Part shown: positions 51,649-59,977 of the stretch, in pieces
How the letters are laid out: the number at the start of each line of letters is the position of its first letter
Position numbering within the stretch: position 1 is the stretch's first letter
Source: Eubacterium sp.
Lineage (GTDB): Bacteria; Bacillota; Clostridia; Lachnospirales; Lachnospiraceae
DNA length: 64,000 bases
Direction of reading: 5' to 3'
Assembly (NCBI GenBank): GCA_017477505.1
Contig: JAFUVQ010000054.1
Span: 143,471 to 207,470, forward strand
Made by a program: the position numbers and the translations under genes
Notes under the pieces: generated by a model
Databases searched by the model: none
What the model was told of the DNA's origin: nothing
What the model saw: only the letters and a program-made list of their open reading frames with translations

Positions 51649-52290
51649 TTACGAGTAAAACCTTCGATACATGAATTTGCATCCGTTGTCATATTCCGGC
51701 TCAAGTGGTGTATATATATCATTTTCAGAAAATTCCTGGAAGTCAAAGGTGTTTCTATAATACGATACAAGAGTTTCGTCTCCAGCAGCGTATAGATAAA
51801 CCATATGAACTCCAATCTTTGTGCCTACGTCTTTAATGACCGGGTAAATATACATAGGATATAGGTATTTCCCAAGATATTTAATTGGTTTTTCTCCGTT
51901 GGTTAATGAATTTCTATACTTGTCGTTTACTGCAAAATGAGATATTTCGATTCCAGGAAGTATTTCGGGAAATACTTTCACACCCTCTGTCTTAAAAATG
52001 GTTTGTTGTTCATCAAGCGACAAGGATTCGTTCATATTTGCAGCAAGCATACCGGCTTTCAGACCAAAATATGCAACAATTTCATGAGTATTGCTATCTT
52101 TGATAAGATAGATTTTGACTAAATCGTTTCTATCATCGCTCCATGCACATACTTTGAGATATGCTTCCAAACCAATAACTTTATCGGGAAGCTGTGAGTA
52201 ACCAGCTTCCCGATAAATAGTAAAGTCATTTATTAATGTGAGATTTTCAATGTTTGAACACAGTAGTTCGCAATAAAAAGGATTATTCAT
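51649..52290 (-). CDS. Acetyltransferase-like (GNAT-type) protein
   Basis: A 213-residue soluble protein with a GNAT-like strand/helix order: an IEISHFAVNDKYRN segment where acyltransferases bind the acetyl-CoA pantetheine and VIKDVGTKIGVHMVYLYAA towards the C-terminus. The Q/RxxGxG/A loop is not typical, so the assignment is moderate. It overlaps the stop of a 55-residue gene upstream by ATGA, under one promoter. In many bacteria a small protein overlapping a GNAT gene is an antitoxin-toxin pair (TacT-like); here that is inference. AT-rich codon use differs from the flanks. Confidence 0.6.
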   Translation of the reverse strand: MNNPFYCELLCSNIENLTLINDFTIYREAGYSQLPDKVIGLEAYLKVCAWSDDRNDLVKIYLIKDSNTHEIVAYFGLKAGMLAANMNESLSLDEQQTIFKTEGVKVFPEILPGIEISHFAVNDKYRNSLTNGEKPIKYLGKYLYPMYIYPVIKDVGTKIGVHMVYLYAAGDETLVSYYRNTFDFQEFSENDIYTPLEPEYDNGCKFMYRRFYS

Positions 52291-52454
52291 ATCCTTGCTC
52301 CTTGCTCGCGTAGTTCTTTAAGGGCTTCTTCGGCTTTCTTTGCTGCATCATATTTAACTGGAGGAGTTTTAAATATCCGGATATATGCTCTTAATCCTTC
52401 TGGACCATTTAATCTCAGCATTAAGGGCTTTGAATAATCTCTTGGTTTATACAT
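52287..52454 (-). CDS. 55-residue protein paired with the acetyltransferase-like gene
   Basis: A short gene starting at ATG 52454 with GGAGGTGA 7 bases before it (minus strand). It encodes a basic/acidic helical protein (MYKPRDYSKPLMLRL... ending in a Lys/Glu-rich helix AAKKAEEALKELREQ). Its TGA overlaps the next gene's ATG (ATGA), so the two are co-translated. No family recognised. It is the first gene after the perfect promoter at 52629, the position of an antitoxin or partner protein. Confidence 0.75.
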   Translation of the reverse strand: MYKPRDYSKPLMLRLNGPEGLRAYIRIFKTPPVKYDAAKKAEEALKELREQGARI

Positions 52455-52582
52455 AAACTGTCACCTCCCTTGCTATCCCTTGCTATTTATGCGTAAAGTA
52501 TATCATATTTTCTTAGAGTTATCTATATGGAGTCATCTATGACTCGCTTTATTAACCAGTCAATTTCAGTTGATTTTACTTG

Positions 52583-52611
52583 TTGAAATACATCTGTCAT
52601 TATGGTAATGT
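52583..52611 (+). promoter_or_regulatory. Candidate promoter of the XRE gene
   Basis: TTGAAA (52583-52588), a 17-base spacer and TAATGT (52606-52611). The first operator arm overlaps its -10 end, so the repressor could control itself. Confidence 0.45.
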
Positions 52612-52651
52612 AACCATTGGTTAATTCTATTATAGGTTATCCAATGGTTAC
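52610..52651. promoter_or_regulatory. Inverted-repeat operator of the divergent islet promoter
   Basis: GTAACCATTGG (52610-52620) and CCAATGGTTAC (52641-52651) are exact 11-bp arms, 31 bp centre to centre (about three helical turns). One arm lies in the spacer of the minus-strand promoter, the other near its start site. The XRE gene at 52683 begins 31 bases beyond and is the likely binder. Confidence 0.78.
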
Positions 52652-52657
52652 TGTCAA
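52629..52657 (-). promoter_or_regulatory. Perfect consensus promoter of the 55-residue/acetyltransferase operon
   Basis: On the minus strand: TTGACA (52657-52652), exactly 17 bases, TATAAT (52634-52629). Both boxes match consensus, so unrepressed transcription would be strong; start near 52622, giving a 5' leader of about 165 bases before the ATG at 52454. Confidence 0.85.
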
Positions 52658-52682
52658 TGTTTTTTTGAAAAAGGATTAAAAT

Positions 52683-53024
52683 ATGAGAACAGAGATAAAT
52701 CCGGAATGCCTTAAGGCGGCTCGTTTAAAAAAAGGAATCACTATGGCTGAAGCAGCGAGGCAACTGAACATTTCAAAAATAGGATATTGTAGATATGAAT
52801 ATGGTGACAGGACTCCTTCAATGCAGATGGTAGAGGCAATTGCCAGATGTTTTGATACTTCTGTTTCATATCTGATTGGAGAAACTACTGATGATATGCC
52901 GGATTCTATAACAATAAATCGAGAAGATGATGCAGAACTGTTTGAATTTATTGTAAAACTTAGAGAGGATGAGAATCTTATTAGTAGAATGATGGCTTAT
53001 CTTAATGGGATTGATAATAATTGA
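52683..53024 (+). CDS. XRE-family repressor
   Basis: A 113-residue phage-repressor-like regulator with the HTH at about 9-63 (LKKGITMAEAARQL, NISKIGYCRYEYGDRTPS, MQMVEAIARCFDTSVSYLIGE). The short C-terminal part (about 70-113) is for dimer formation. AAAAGGATT precedes the start. It diverges from the 55-residue/acetyltransferase operon and faces the inverted repeat at 52610-52651. A perfect 15-bp bidirectional terminator ends it. Confidence 0.9.
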   Translation: MRTEINPECLKAARLKKGITMAEAARQLNISKIGYCRYEYGDRTPSMQMVEAIARCFDTSVSYLIGETTDDMPDSITINREDDAELFEFIVKLREDENLISRMMAYLNGIDNN

Positions 53025-53050
53025 GTTGTTCTGGGTAATATGTGGATAAC

Positions 53051-53089
53051 ATACAAAAACGAGGCTTGTGATTGGCCTCGTTTTTGTAT
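53051..53089. terminator. Bidirectional terminator between XRE and RHH genes
   Basis: ATACAAAAACGAGGC (53051-53065) pairs exactly with GCCTCGTTTTTGTAT (53075-53089), 15 bp with A and T tracts on both flanks. Confidence 0.93.
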
Positions 53090-53109
53090 GCAAGAAGCAT
53101 ACCAAATGT
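53088..53109. repeat. GTATGC-N5-GCATACCAAAT hairpin motif, first copy
   Basis: GTATGC and GCATAC frame a five-base loop and are followed by CAAAT. The same unit occurs at 55927-55946. The two copies bracket the RHH/SPFH/zinc-ribbon genes. Confidence 0.6.
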
Positions 53110-53128
53110 TAGAAATAATGGAGTAAAA

Positions 53129-53290
53129 TTAATTATCACAATCAATGCCATTAATATGTTTTTTCAGGACCATATTGATATATTGACTAAAGCTTCTGTC
53201 GTCATTTTCGGCAAGAGATTTTATTTTTTCAACTACGTTATCATCAAGTGAAATGCTTACTTTTATCTTCATAGGTTTTTGGTCGATCAT
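53129..53290 (-). CDS. Ribbon-helix-helix DNA-binding protein
   Basis: A 53-residue CopG/Arc-type protein: a strand MKIKVSISLDD, then two helices (NVVEKIKSLAE and SFSQYINMVLKKHI). The start at 53290 is set by AGGAGG 9 bases upstream; an earlier in-frame start is much weaker. It diverges from the SPFH gene and its upstream region carries three 10-bp direct repeats at 53364-53390, a typical operator for such proteins. No toxin gene lies next to it on the same strand. Confidence 0.82.
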   Translation of the reverse strand: MIDQKPMKIKVSISLDDNVVEKIKSLAENDDRSFSQYINMVLKKHINGIDCDN

Positions 53291-53363
53291 TTCTGAAAAC
53301 CTCCTGATTCCGGTTTGTATGTTAATCGATTTGATTGTATTACAAAATATGATGTGATATACT

Positions 53364-53390
53364 AAAGTAGTATAAAGTAGCATAAAGTAG
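53364..53390. promoter_or_regulatory. Three 10-bp iterons (likely RHH operator)
   Basis: AAAGTAG recurs three times with TAT or CAT between (53364-53370, 53374-53380, 53384-53390), one unit per helical turn, directly before the SPFH gene's GGAAGGTG. Ribbon-helix-helix repressors bind such arrays cooperatively. Confidence 0.7.
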
Positions 53391-53403
53391 GAAGGTGATA
53401 TTT

Positions 53404-54510
53404 ATGGGAATAGTCAGAGCTTTTGCAGGTGCGCTTGGCGGAACATTTGCTGATCAATGGAAAGAAATAGTAACAGCAGGAGCTTTTAGTGAACATACGG
53501 TAGTTGCTCCAGGGCTGCTTAGGACAACTAATAAAGGTAGGGGAGTAAACTATAAGGGATCAGACGGTGTTATTTCTAATGGTTCCAGGATATATGTTCC
53601 TGAGAATACTGCAGCAATCATCTTTAACCAAGGAGGGATAGAAGGGATTATAGCAGAACCGGGAGGATATGTTTATAACACCGGTGAACAGAGTATTTTC
53701 AGTGGTGGCGGATTTGGTTCATTTGTAAATACTGTTGTTGACAGGGTGAGCTATGGCGGTCAGACTGCTAGTAATGTAAGGGCCGTTTTTGTAAATCTTA
53801 GAGAAATAAGAGATATTAAATTTGGAACACAAGGCGCTCTTATGTATAATGACAGATTCTATGGGGCAGATCTTGAAATAATGGCTCATGGTTGTTTTTC
53901 TGTCAGGGTTTTTGATCCTAATCTTTTCATAAGATATTTTGTTCCTGCGAATGTATCGTTTTATACATTTGACGATAAAAAGGTTAAGAATCAGATCCTT
54001 ACAGATTTTATGCAATCATTTGTTGTTGCACTGAATTCACTTTCGAAGGATTATAGAATATCTCAGTTACCTGCTCAGGCAAATGAAATAACTATGACAA
54101 TTGCAAATGATATGCAGAACGTTGGCTCATGGCCGTCCAGATTTGGATTTTGTATAACTAAGGTCAGTATTGCGAATATTGAATTCTCACCTGATTCGAA
54201 GGAATTAGTTCGAGAATATTCAAGGAATAAGATGAGTTTGTCTGCATATGAGGATATCTCACAGAGGGCAGCAAATATAGGTGCACAGCAGCAGATGGCT
54301 GAGGGGATTAAGAATAAAGGACTTGGAAGTGGCGCTGCAGGAATGTTTATCGGTATGAATATGTCTCAGAATCTGCCACAGAATAATACACGGCAAATGT
54401 CACTCGATGAGCAGATTGAGAGCCTTAAAAAGTTAAAGGAATTGGTTGATGCCGGAATTCTTAGTGATGAAGAGTTTGAAAGAAAAAAGAAAGAAATAAT
54501 GGGACTGTAA
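53404..54510 (+). CDS. SPFH/SHOCT-domain protein (YdjI-like)
   Basis: A 368-residue protein of the SPFH (stomatin/prohibitin-like) group: GQTASNVRAVFVNLREI and GRF... strands near residues 110-180 with helical C-terminal part. The last 40 residues, beginning LDEQIESLKKLKELVDAGILS split here and ending DEEFERKKKEIMGL, are a SHOCT motif often found at the end of SPFH/YdjI-type proteins. Such proteins assemble on membranes and are tied to stress. It starts at ATG 53404 after GGAAGGTG and precedes a zinc-ribbon membrane protein by 12 bases, the frequent partner. Confidence 0.75.
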   Translation: MGIVRAFAGALGGTFADQWKEIVTAGAFSEHTVVAPGLLRTTNKGRGVNYKGSDGVISNGSRIYVPENTAAIIFNQGGIEGIIAEPGGYVYNTGEQSIFSGGGFGSFVNTVVDRVSYGGQTASNVRAVFVNLREIRDIKFGTQGALMYNDRFYGADLEIMAHGCFSVRVFDPNLFIRYFVPANVSFYTFDDKKVKNQILTDFMQSFVVALNSLSKDYRISQLPAQANEITMTIANDMQNVGSWPSRFGFCITKVSIANIEFSPDSKELVREYSRNKMSLSAYEDISQRAANIGAQQQMAEGIKNKGLGSGAAGMFIGMNMSQNLPQNNTRQMSLDEQIESLKKLKELVDAGILSDEEFERKKKEIMGL

Positions 54511-54522
54511 AGGAGATAAATT

Positions 54523-55908
54523 ATGGATACTCAAATGAAATGCCCGTCGTGTGGAGCACCTCTTGAAGGCGGTACTTGCTCATATTGCGGATATACAGTT
54601 CCCAATATGGCAAAAGCAAATACTAACATGGATCAGAATAACAATGCTGTTCATCAACAGAATAATTCGCAAAAAGGAACGTATCCGCCTGTTGGGAGTG
54701 TACAGACAGGTATGAATCCTCAACAGGGAGTCTATAATCAGCAAGGGATTGATTCTCAGCGTGGAATGTATCAACAACAAAATACAATTCAACAGCAGAA
54801 CAGAATGAATAATCAGATAAATCAAGTTCAGCCTAAAAAGAGAAAAACTTGGTTGTGGGTTCTTGGATGGATATTCTGTTTTCCAATTCCTCTAAGTATT
54901 CTCATTTGGCGTATAAAAGTGCTGAAACCCTGGTTTAAGGTTGTGTTGATAGCACTCTTGTGGATTATAGTTTTATTAATAGGCAGGTTTAGAGGTAATA
55001 ATGATAGTACAACAAACCGTTCTACAAGTATTCAAACTGATACAGTAACTACTACAGAGTCAAGAACAGAAGCTACAACAAAGGCTACTACTGAGACCAA
55101 AACAGATGTGAAAGAGGATGCTAAAGAAAAGAAAAATGCTTTTGAAACTGGGGAAGTAAGTGAGTTTGTTTATGAAGGGTGTACATTTAGTGTTCCTGAT
55201 TATTTTATAGATAATAAAGATGAAAATAGAATGTATGCTGAAAAAGGTGATTCACTCGTAGTACTACAGTTTCAAAAGGCTAGTGTTGCATATAAAGAGT
55301 TTTCTGAGGACGAATATGATACGGTCGATAAAGAATTTGTTGACTCATTTGTTGATGGTATGAAGCAGGATAATACAAATACTGTAACCAATGTTGATTA
55401 TAAAAGAGATAAAATAAACGGTATAGACTGTATCCTTTTAGTATATAATATTTATTTATCGGAGTATCAAAAAACATTAGATTGTGGTTACTGTTTCTAT
55501 GACATTAATGGCGAATATGTAATTGCTGTCGGCCTAAGTTGCACATATGATTGTAAATATGATTATAATGATGATTATGTTGGTGTATTAAAGTCGATTG
55601 TTATTGGTGATGATTCAATTACCAAGGAAGTGACAGATGATAACGAAGTTACACCTGAAGTAAAGGAATTTCTTGACAGCTACGAAGAATTCATGGATGA
55701 CTACATTGAGTTCATGGAATCATATGATTCAAGTGATGCGGCACAATTGGTAAAGTATGCGGAACTTTTGGCAGATTACGCTGATTTCTCCAAGAAGATT
55801 GAAGAAATGGATGATAAGGAAATGTCAGATGCTGATAATAAGTACTATATAGAAGTGACAACCAGAGTGAGCAAAAAACTTATGGATGCGTCTATTAATA
55901 CACCGTAG
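54523..55908 (+). CDS. Zinc-ribbon membrane protein with DUF6591-like C-terminus
   Basis: A 461-residue protein. Residues 6-20 hold a zinc ribbon (CPSCG, CSYCG). A Gln/Asn-rich disordered part (about 25-100) leads to paired hydrophobic helices (about 110-160), then a Thr-rich linker (TDTVTTTESRTEATTKATTE, about 175-195), an external domain, and a C-terminal helix block (EFLDSYEEFMDDYIEFMESY) like the DUF6591 family. It lies in operon with the SPFH-SHOCT gene. Its probable task is membrane stress sensing with that partner, by context. AT-rich and with less biased codons than the core genes. Confidence 0.72.
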   Translation: MDTQMKCPSCGAPLEGGTCSYCGYTVPNMAKANTNMDQNNNAVHQQNNSQKGTYPPVGSVQTGMNPQQGVYNQQGIDSQRGMYQQQNTIQQQNRMNNQINQVQPKKRKTWLWVLGWIFCFPIPLSILIWRIKVLKPWFKVVLIALLWIIVLLIGRFRGNNDSTTNRSTSIQTDTVTTTESRTEATTKATTETKTDVKEDAKEKKNAFETGEVSEFVYEGCTFSVPDYFIDNKDENRMYAEKGDSLVVLQFQKASVAYKEFSEDEYDTVDKEFVDSFVDGMKQDNTNTVTNVDYKRDKINGIDCILLVYNIYLSEYQKTLDCGYCFYDINGEYVIAVGLSCTYDCKYDYNDDYVGVLKSIVIGDDSITKEVTDDNEVTPEVKEFLDSYEEFMDDYIEFMESYDSSDAAQLVKYAELLADYADFSKKIEEMDDKEMSDADNKYYIEVTTRVSKKLMDASINTP

Positions 55909-55926
55909 TTTAATCTGTGATTGTTT

Positions 55927-55946
55927 GTATGCAGCCAGCATACCAA
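55927..55946. repeat. GTATGC-N5-GCATACCAAAT hairpin motif, second copy
   Basis: Same as the unit at 53088, with a different loop (AGCCA). Both are followed by an AT-rich stretch with TAAAAT/ATAAT, and both sit just after an operon end. Confidence 0.6.
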
Positions 55947-55986
55947 ATTATATTAAAAATGTAATAAAATAATGACAATGAGAACT

Positions 55987-56037
55987 GCACTCCCATGAAT
56001 ATACCTACATAAGTGCTTGATAATTGGGAGTGCTTTT
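55987..56037 (+). terminator. Terminator after the zinc-ribbon/DUF6591-like gene
   Basis: GCACTCCCA (55987-55995) pairs with TGGGAGTGC (56025-56033), followed by TTTTC. The loop is long (29 bases). Confidence 0.75.
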
Positions 56038-56075
56038 CTTAGTTTATTATCATTTCATTATGAGGAGGGTATCGC

Positions 56076-57392
56076 ATGGACAATAATATGCAAAATGAGG
56101 CTTTTCAGCCGCAGAACGGTATGCAGCCGCAACAGCAGCCGCAGCAGCCGAAGACGATGGAAGGCAGAGTGTCGGGAATGAGTATTACTGCATTGATTCT
56201 GTCTATCATAGGATGTACCGGCGTTGTAGGCCTGATTCTGGCTATCATTGATGTAACGAAAAAGGATGGAAGAAAGAAGGTTCTTTCCATAATCGCTCTG
56301 GTTATATGCGCTATTTGGGCTGTGATCGGAATTGTTATGGGAATGGTAACAAAGAGGGCGGCTAAAGAAGTGACTTCAGCTATAGAAGAAGAACTCTCTA
56401 CTGAATTCACATTTGACGTAACAACTGAGGAAGAAAAAGAAGATACAACTGAAGCTGAGAAGGATACAGAAGCTGAACCTGAAGAGTCTGAGTATTACTT
56501 CAAGGATATGGAAGTTGTTACTGAAGATTACACGATTAAGATCACAGACTGGAAGATAATTCAGCAGGGTGAAGCAGGAAATGAATATGGCAGTTCTCCT
56601 GTTATAGCTTTCTGGTATGATACAACAAATACTTCCGGCAACAGCATCGATCCGATGTCAGCCTGGATTTATATTATGGAGGCATATCAGGATAATGATC
56701 CGAATGCCGTAAATGATCTCAGTGTAGGAATGCTTCCGGACAGCCAGTTCACAGAGTCACAGATGCAGGATATCAAGAAGGACGGAACTGTTCAAAATGC
56801 CATGGCCTATGAATTGAGTGATACTGAGACTCCTGTTGTTCTTACCGCAAAGGCAAGCATGATCGGAAAAGAGATAGACAGCATGGAGTTCGATATAGTA
56901 AATATGTCTGCAAAGAATTCCGATGGCGTATCTGCTACGGGTGGAAATACTGACAGCAAGGAAAAGAGTGAAAAGGCTGAACCGTCATTTGAAGACGGGG
57001 TTATAGTAACGAATGACTATACCATGACCATTACTGATTATAAGATAATCCAGCCGGGAGAAGAGGGTAACAAGTATGGCAAGTCACCGGTTATAGCATT
57101 CTGGTATGATACCACAAATACATCGGGCAAGAAGGTAAATCCTTCAACTGCCTGGATATATATAATGGAAGTTGTTCAGGATAACGATTCAAACGCAGTT
57201 AATAAACTTTCTGTAGGTATGCTTCCTGATGATCAATTCACATCAACTCAGCTTCAGGACATCAAGGAGGGTGGCACAGTTGCAAATGCTGTTGCCTATG
57301 AACTTACCGATGATTCAACCCCTGTAACACTTATCGCAAAAAATGGTATGCTGGGTAAGGAAATCGGTCAGCAGACATTTGAAATAAAATAA
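56076..57392 (+). CDS. DUF4190 + tandem DUF5067 membrane protein
   Basis: A 438-residue protein. The N-terminus is Gln/Pro-rich (about 6-30), then two membrane helices (about 38-62 and 72-92) as in DUF4190, then two tandem copies of a roughly 120-residue DUF5067-like domain (about 150-275 and 315-435). Each copy has the sequence pattern SPVIAFWYDTTNTSG, then AWIYIMEA/AWIYIMEV with QDND, LSVGMLP and GKEI. The two halves are about 60 percent identical by eye, indicating an internal duplication. The domain is external; the fold is probably immunoglobulin-like. Function unknown. It belongs to the zinc-ribbon/SPFH group by location. Confidence 0.82.
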   Translation: MDNNMQNEAFQPQNGMQPQQQPQQPKTMEGRVSGMSITALILSIIGCTGVVGLILAIIDVTKKDGRKKVLSIIALVICAIWAVIGIVMGMVTKRAAKEVTSAIEEELSTEFTFDVTTEEEKEDTTEAEKDTEAEPEESEYYFKDMEVVTEDYTIKITDWKIIQQGEAGNEYGSSPVIAFWYDTTNTSGNSIDPMSAWIYIMEAYQDNDPNAVNDLSVGMLPDSQFTESQMQDIKKDGTVQNAMAYELSDTETPVVLTAKASMIGKEIDSMEFDIVNMSAKNSDGVSATGGNTDSKEKSEKAEPSFEDGVIVTNDYTMTITDYKIIQPGEEGNKYGKSPVIAFWYDTTNTSGKKVNPSTAWIYIMEVVQDNDSNAVNKLSVGMLPDDQFTSTQLQDIKEGGTVANAVAYELTDDSTPVTLIAKNGMLGKEIGQQTFEIK

Positions 57393-57429
57393 TATTTTTC
57401 TCCTATATATTACCATAAATCTTTCAATA

Positions 57430-57477
57430 AATATGCAGAGCTTCAGCGGTTTTTTCTGAAGAAACTCTGCATATTTT
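57430..57477 (+). terminator. Terminator after the DUF5067 gene
   Basis: AATATGCAGAG (57430-57440) pairs with CTCTGCATATT (57465-57475), and CTTCAG (57441-57446) with CTGAAG (57456-57461), then TTTATT. Confidence 0.9.
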
Positions 57478-57542
57478 ATTGTTTTTATAATGTTTTGACT
57501 TTATAATATGAATATATATGCAATAAAGAATCGGGGAATGAT

Positions 57543-58445
57543 ATGGTTTATACGGTTACATTTAATCCATCGCTGGATCATATAGTAGAAGTGGATGACT
57601 TCAGGACGGGTATTACAAACAGGGTGACAGCTGAAGAAATGAGACCCGGAGGTAAGGGGATAAATGTATCCATCGTTCTGAAAGAACTTGGAATTGAAAG
57701 CTCGGCAATTTATTATTCCGCCGGATTTGTCGGTGACGAGATTACGAGGCTTATTACCGAAAGTGGTATCAATGCCTCAGAGATTAAACTCTCCCGGGGC
57801 TGTTCAAGAATCAATCTCAAGCTTAAATCCATAGACGGAACTGAGATTAACGGCATGGGGCCTGATATTGATGAAGACTCAATAAATAAGCTGTATGATA
57901 AGCTTGGGGATTTAAAAGATGGTGATATCCTTGTTCTTGCCGGCAGTATTCCGCCTACCATGCCGAAAACTATATACAGCGATATTATGGAAAGACTGAA
58001 GGGACGGGATATCAGAATTGTTGTGGATGCAACGGGAGAACTTCTTCTTAACGTTCTGGAATTTAAGCCATTTCTTATAAAGCCCAATGATCAGGAATTA
58101 GGGGAACTGTTCAGGGTTGATATTACAACAAAAGAAAGTGTGATTCCATTTGCCCGAAAGCTGCGGGAAATTGGAGCTGAAAATGTGATCGTTTCAATGG
58201 CTGGCGAAGGGGCAGTACTTATCGATAAGGATGGAAATGTAACGATGCTGGATGCTCCACAGGGAAAGCTTATAAACGCAGTTGGTGCGGGAGACTCCAT
58301 GGTGGCCGGCTTTATCGCCGGAATCATTAAAACCGGTAATCCGAAAGAAGCATTTAAACTGGGAATTGCAGCGGGTTCCGCAACGGCATTCTCAGAATGG
58401 CTGGCTGAAGGGAACAGTATTACTGGTTTATATGACGCAATGTGA
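57543..58445 (+). CDS. fruK: 1-phosphofructokinase family sugar kinase
   Basis: A 300-residue PfkB-fold kinase of the FruK/LacC group, which phosphorylates fructose 1-phosphate (or tagatose 6-phosphate). Motifs: TFNPSLDHIV at the start, the GGKGINVS loop (about 37-44), LAGSIPP and the ATP/catalytic NAVGAGDSMVAG (about 246-257). FruK fits best, but LacC cannot be excluded without alignment. No fructose PTS gene or DeoR regulator is adjacent, so it is an isolated copy. A weak promoter-like TTGACT lies upstream at 57490. Confidence 0.85.
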   Translation: MVYTVTFNPSLDHIVEVDDFRTGITNRVTAEEMRPGGKGINVSIVLKELGIESSAIYYSAGFVGDEITRLITESGINASEIKLSRGCSRINLKLKSIDGTEINGMGPDIDEDSINKLYDKLGDLKDGDILVLAGSIPPTMPKTIYSDIMERLKGRDIRIVVDATGELLLNVLEFKPFLIKPNDQELGELFRVDITTKESVIPFARKLREIGAENVIVSMAGEGAVLIDKDGNVTMLDAPQGKLINAVGAGDSMVAGFIAGIIKTGNPKEAFKLGIAAGSATAFSEWLAEGNSITGLYDAM

Positions 58446-58498
58446 CAGCGTTTTTACAGGACGATAAATGGTTATCTTCAACTAAAATGGGGTGAAGT

Positions 58499-59917
58499 AT
58501 GATAACACAGGATATTATATTAAAAAGAATAGCAGAGGCACTGCTGGCTGATTATTCCAGTGTTTACTATGTTAATGCGGTTACAAATGAGTATTTGTGG
58601 TATTCGGTTGATTCTAAATTTCATTCTCTCAACCTTGAACAGTCAGGAGATGATTTCTTTAAGAATCTGATCCGTGATTGTAAGAAGGTTATTTACGAGG
58701 AAGATCAGCATATATTCATTGAAGATATTCAGAAAGAAAATCTCCTTGCAGTAATGCAGAAGGATACTATGCAGAGCATCAACTATCGTCTTATGATAAA
58801 TGGTGTTCCTACATGGCACTCTCTTAAGCTGATACGCGGGCTGGATGAAACCGGTGATTATTTTGTTCTGGGAGTCACCAATATTGACGACGAGATAAAT
58901 CGCAGAAAGATGGAAGAGGAGACAGCAAGGCAGAAGGAGATTTATGACCAGATAACATCGAGTCTTGCTGAACAGTATGATACCCTGTATTACGTGGATA
59001 TTGAAACTAATACTTATGTTGAGATATCATCAACCGACGATTATAAAAAGCTTAATGTTCCTGCAACAGGAAATGATTTCTTTGCTGAAAGCAGGAGAAG
59101 TATCAGAAAATATGTTCATCCTGAGGATCAGGATTGGGTAATGAGTGTTCATCACAAGGATGTCATGCTTAAAAACCTTGAAAACAGACATTCATTTTCG
59201 ATTGCTTATAGGCTGGTAGTAGCTGGACAGATAAAGAATATCCGCCATATCGAGATTATGGCCAGGGATAAGAAACATATTATAATTTGTATTGAAAATA
59301 TAGATGCAGAAGTTCAGGCCAGTCAGGCTATGAGAGAAACTGAAGAGAAGAGTATTACCTATGCCAGGATAGCTGAGAGCCTGGCGCTCCATTACGATCT
59401 GATTTATTATATCGACTGCAAAAATGATCACTATACTGAGTTTTCAACCCATAAAATATATGGTGAACTGGAGATTCAGGAAGAAGGGGATGATTTCTTT
59501 TATCATGCCGGACATAATATAGACAGAATAATTAATCCGGAAGATAAAGAGAGACTCAGGTATTTTATCGGTAAGGATAACCTGATCTCGCAGCTTGACA
59601 GTAATAAACAGCTGGTAATTGATTACAGAATGATAATTGACGGGACAAAGAATCAGTATACCAGAATGACTGTCATGTGGTCGTCCGACAGAAGTCATTT
59701 CATAATGTGTATAGAAAATCGTGACGAATCCGTTAAGAAAGAAAAAGAACACCTTAAGGCTCTTAAAATGGCAAATGAAATGGCCAGAAGAGATGAGCTT
59801 ACAGGGACTAAGAACATGATGGCCTATAAGGAGATTGAGAAGGATCTTCAGGATTTAATCGATACCGACAGCAAGGAGCCTTTCGGAATACTTATCTGTG
59901 ATATAAATGAGTTGTAA
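58499..59917 (+). CDS. N-terminal part: three PAS-like repeats and the start of GGDEF
   Basis: If the TAA is real, translation yields 472 residues: three tandem units of about 125-150 residues, each opening with an A-x-SLA-x-YD-x-x-YYVD-like pattern and a G-x-DFF element, then the first half of the GGDEF domain. The product lacks the GGDEF active site and so could at best sense a ligand. GGGGTGAAG precedes the start. Confidence 0.6.
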   Translation: MITQDIILKRIAEALLADYSSVYYVNAVTNEYLWYSVDSKFHSLNLEQSGDDFFKNLIRDCKKVIYEEDQHIFIEDIQKENLLAVMQKDTMQSINYRLMINGVPTWHSLKLIRGLDETGDYFVLGVTNIDDEINRRKMEEETARQKEIYDQITSSLAEQYDTLYYVDIETNTYVEISSTDDYKKLNVPATGNDFFAESRRSIRKYVHPEDQDWVMSVHHKDVMLKNLENRHSFSIAYRLVVAGQIKNIRHIEIMARDKKHIIICIENIDAEVQASQAMRETEEKSITYARIAESLALHYDLIYYIDCKNDHYTEFSTHKIYGELEIQEEGDDFFYHAGHNIDRIINPEDKERLRYFIGKDNLISQLDSNKQLVIDYRMIIDGTKNQYTRMTVMWSSDRSHFIMCIENRDESVKKEKEHLKALKMANEMARRDELTGTKNMMAYKEIEKDLQDLIDTDSKEPFGILICDINEL

Positions 59918-59977
59918 AAAATAAATGATACCGAAGGTCATAAGGCCGGAGATGAGTATATAAAGGCTGCTTGCAAA

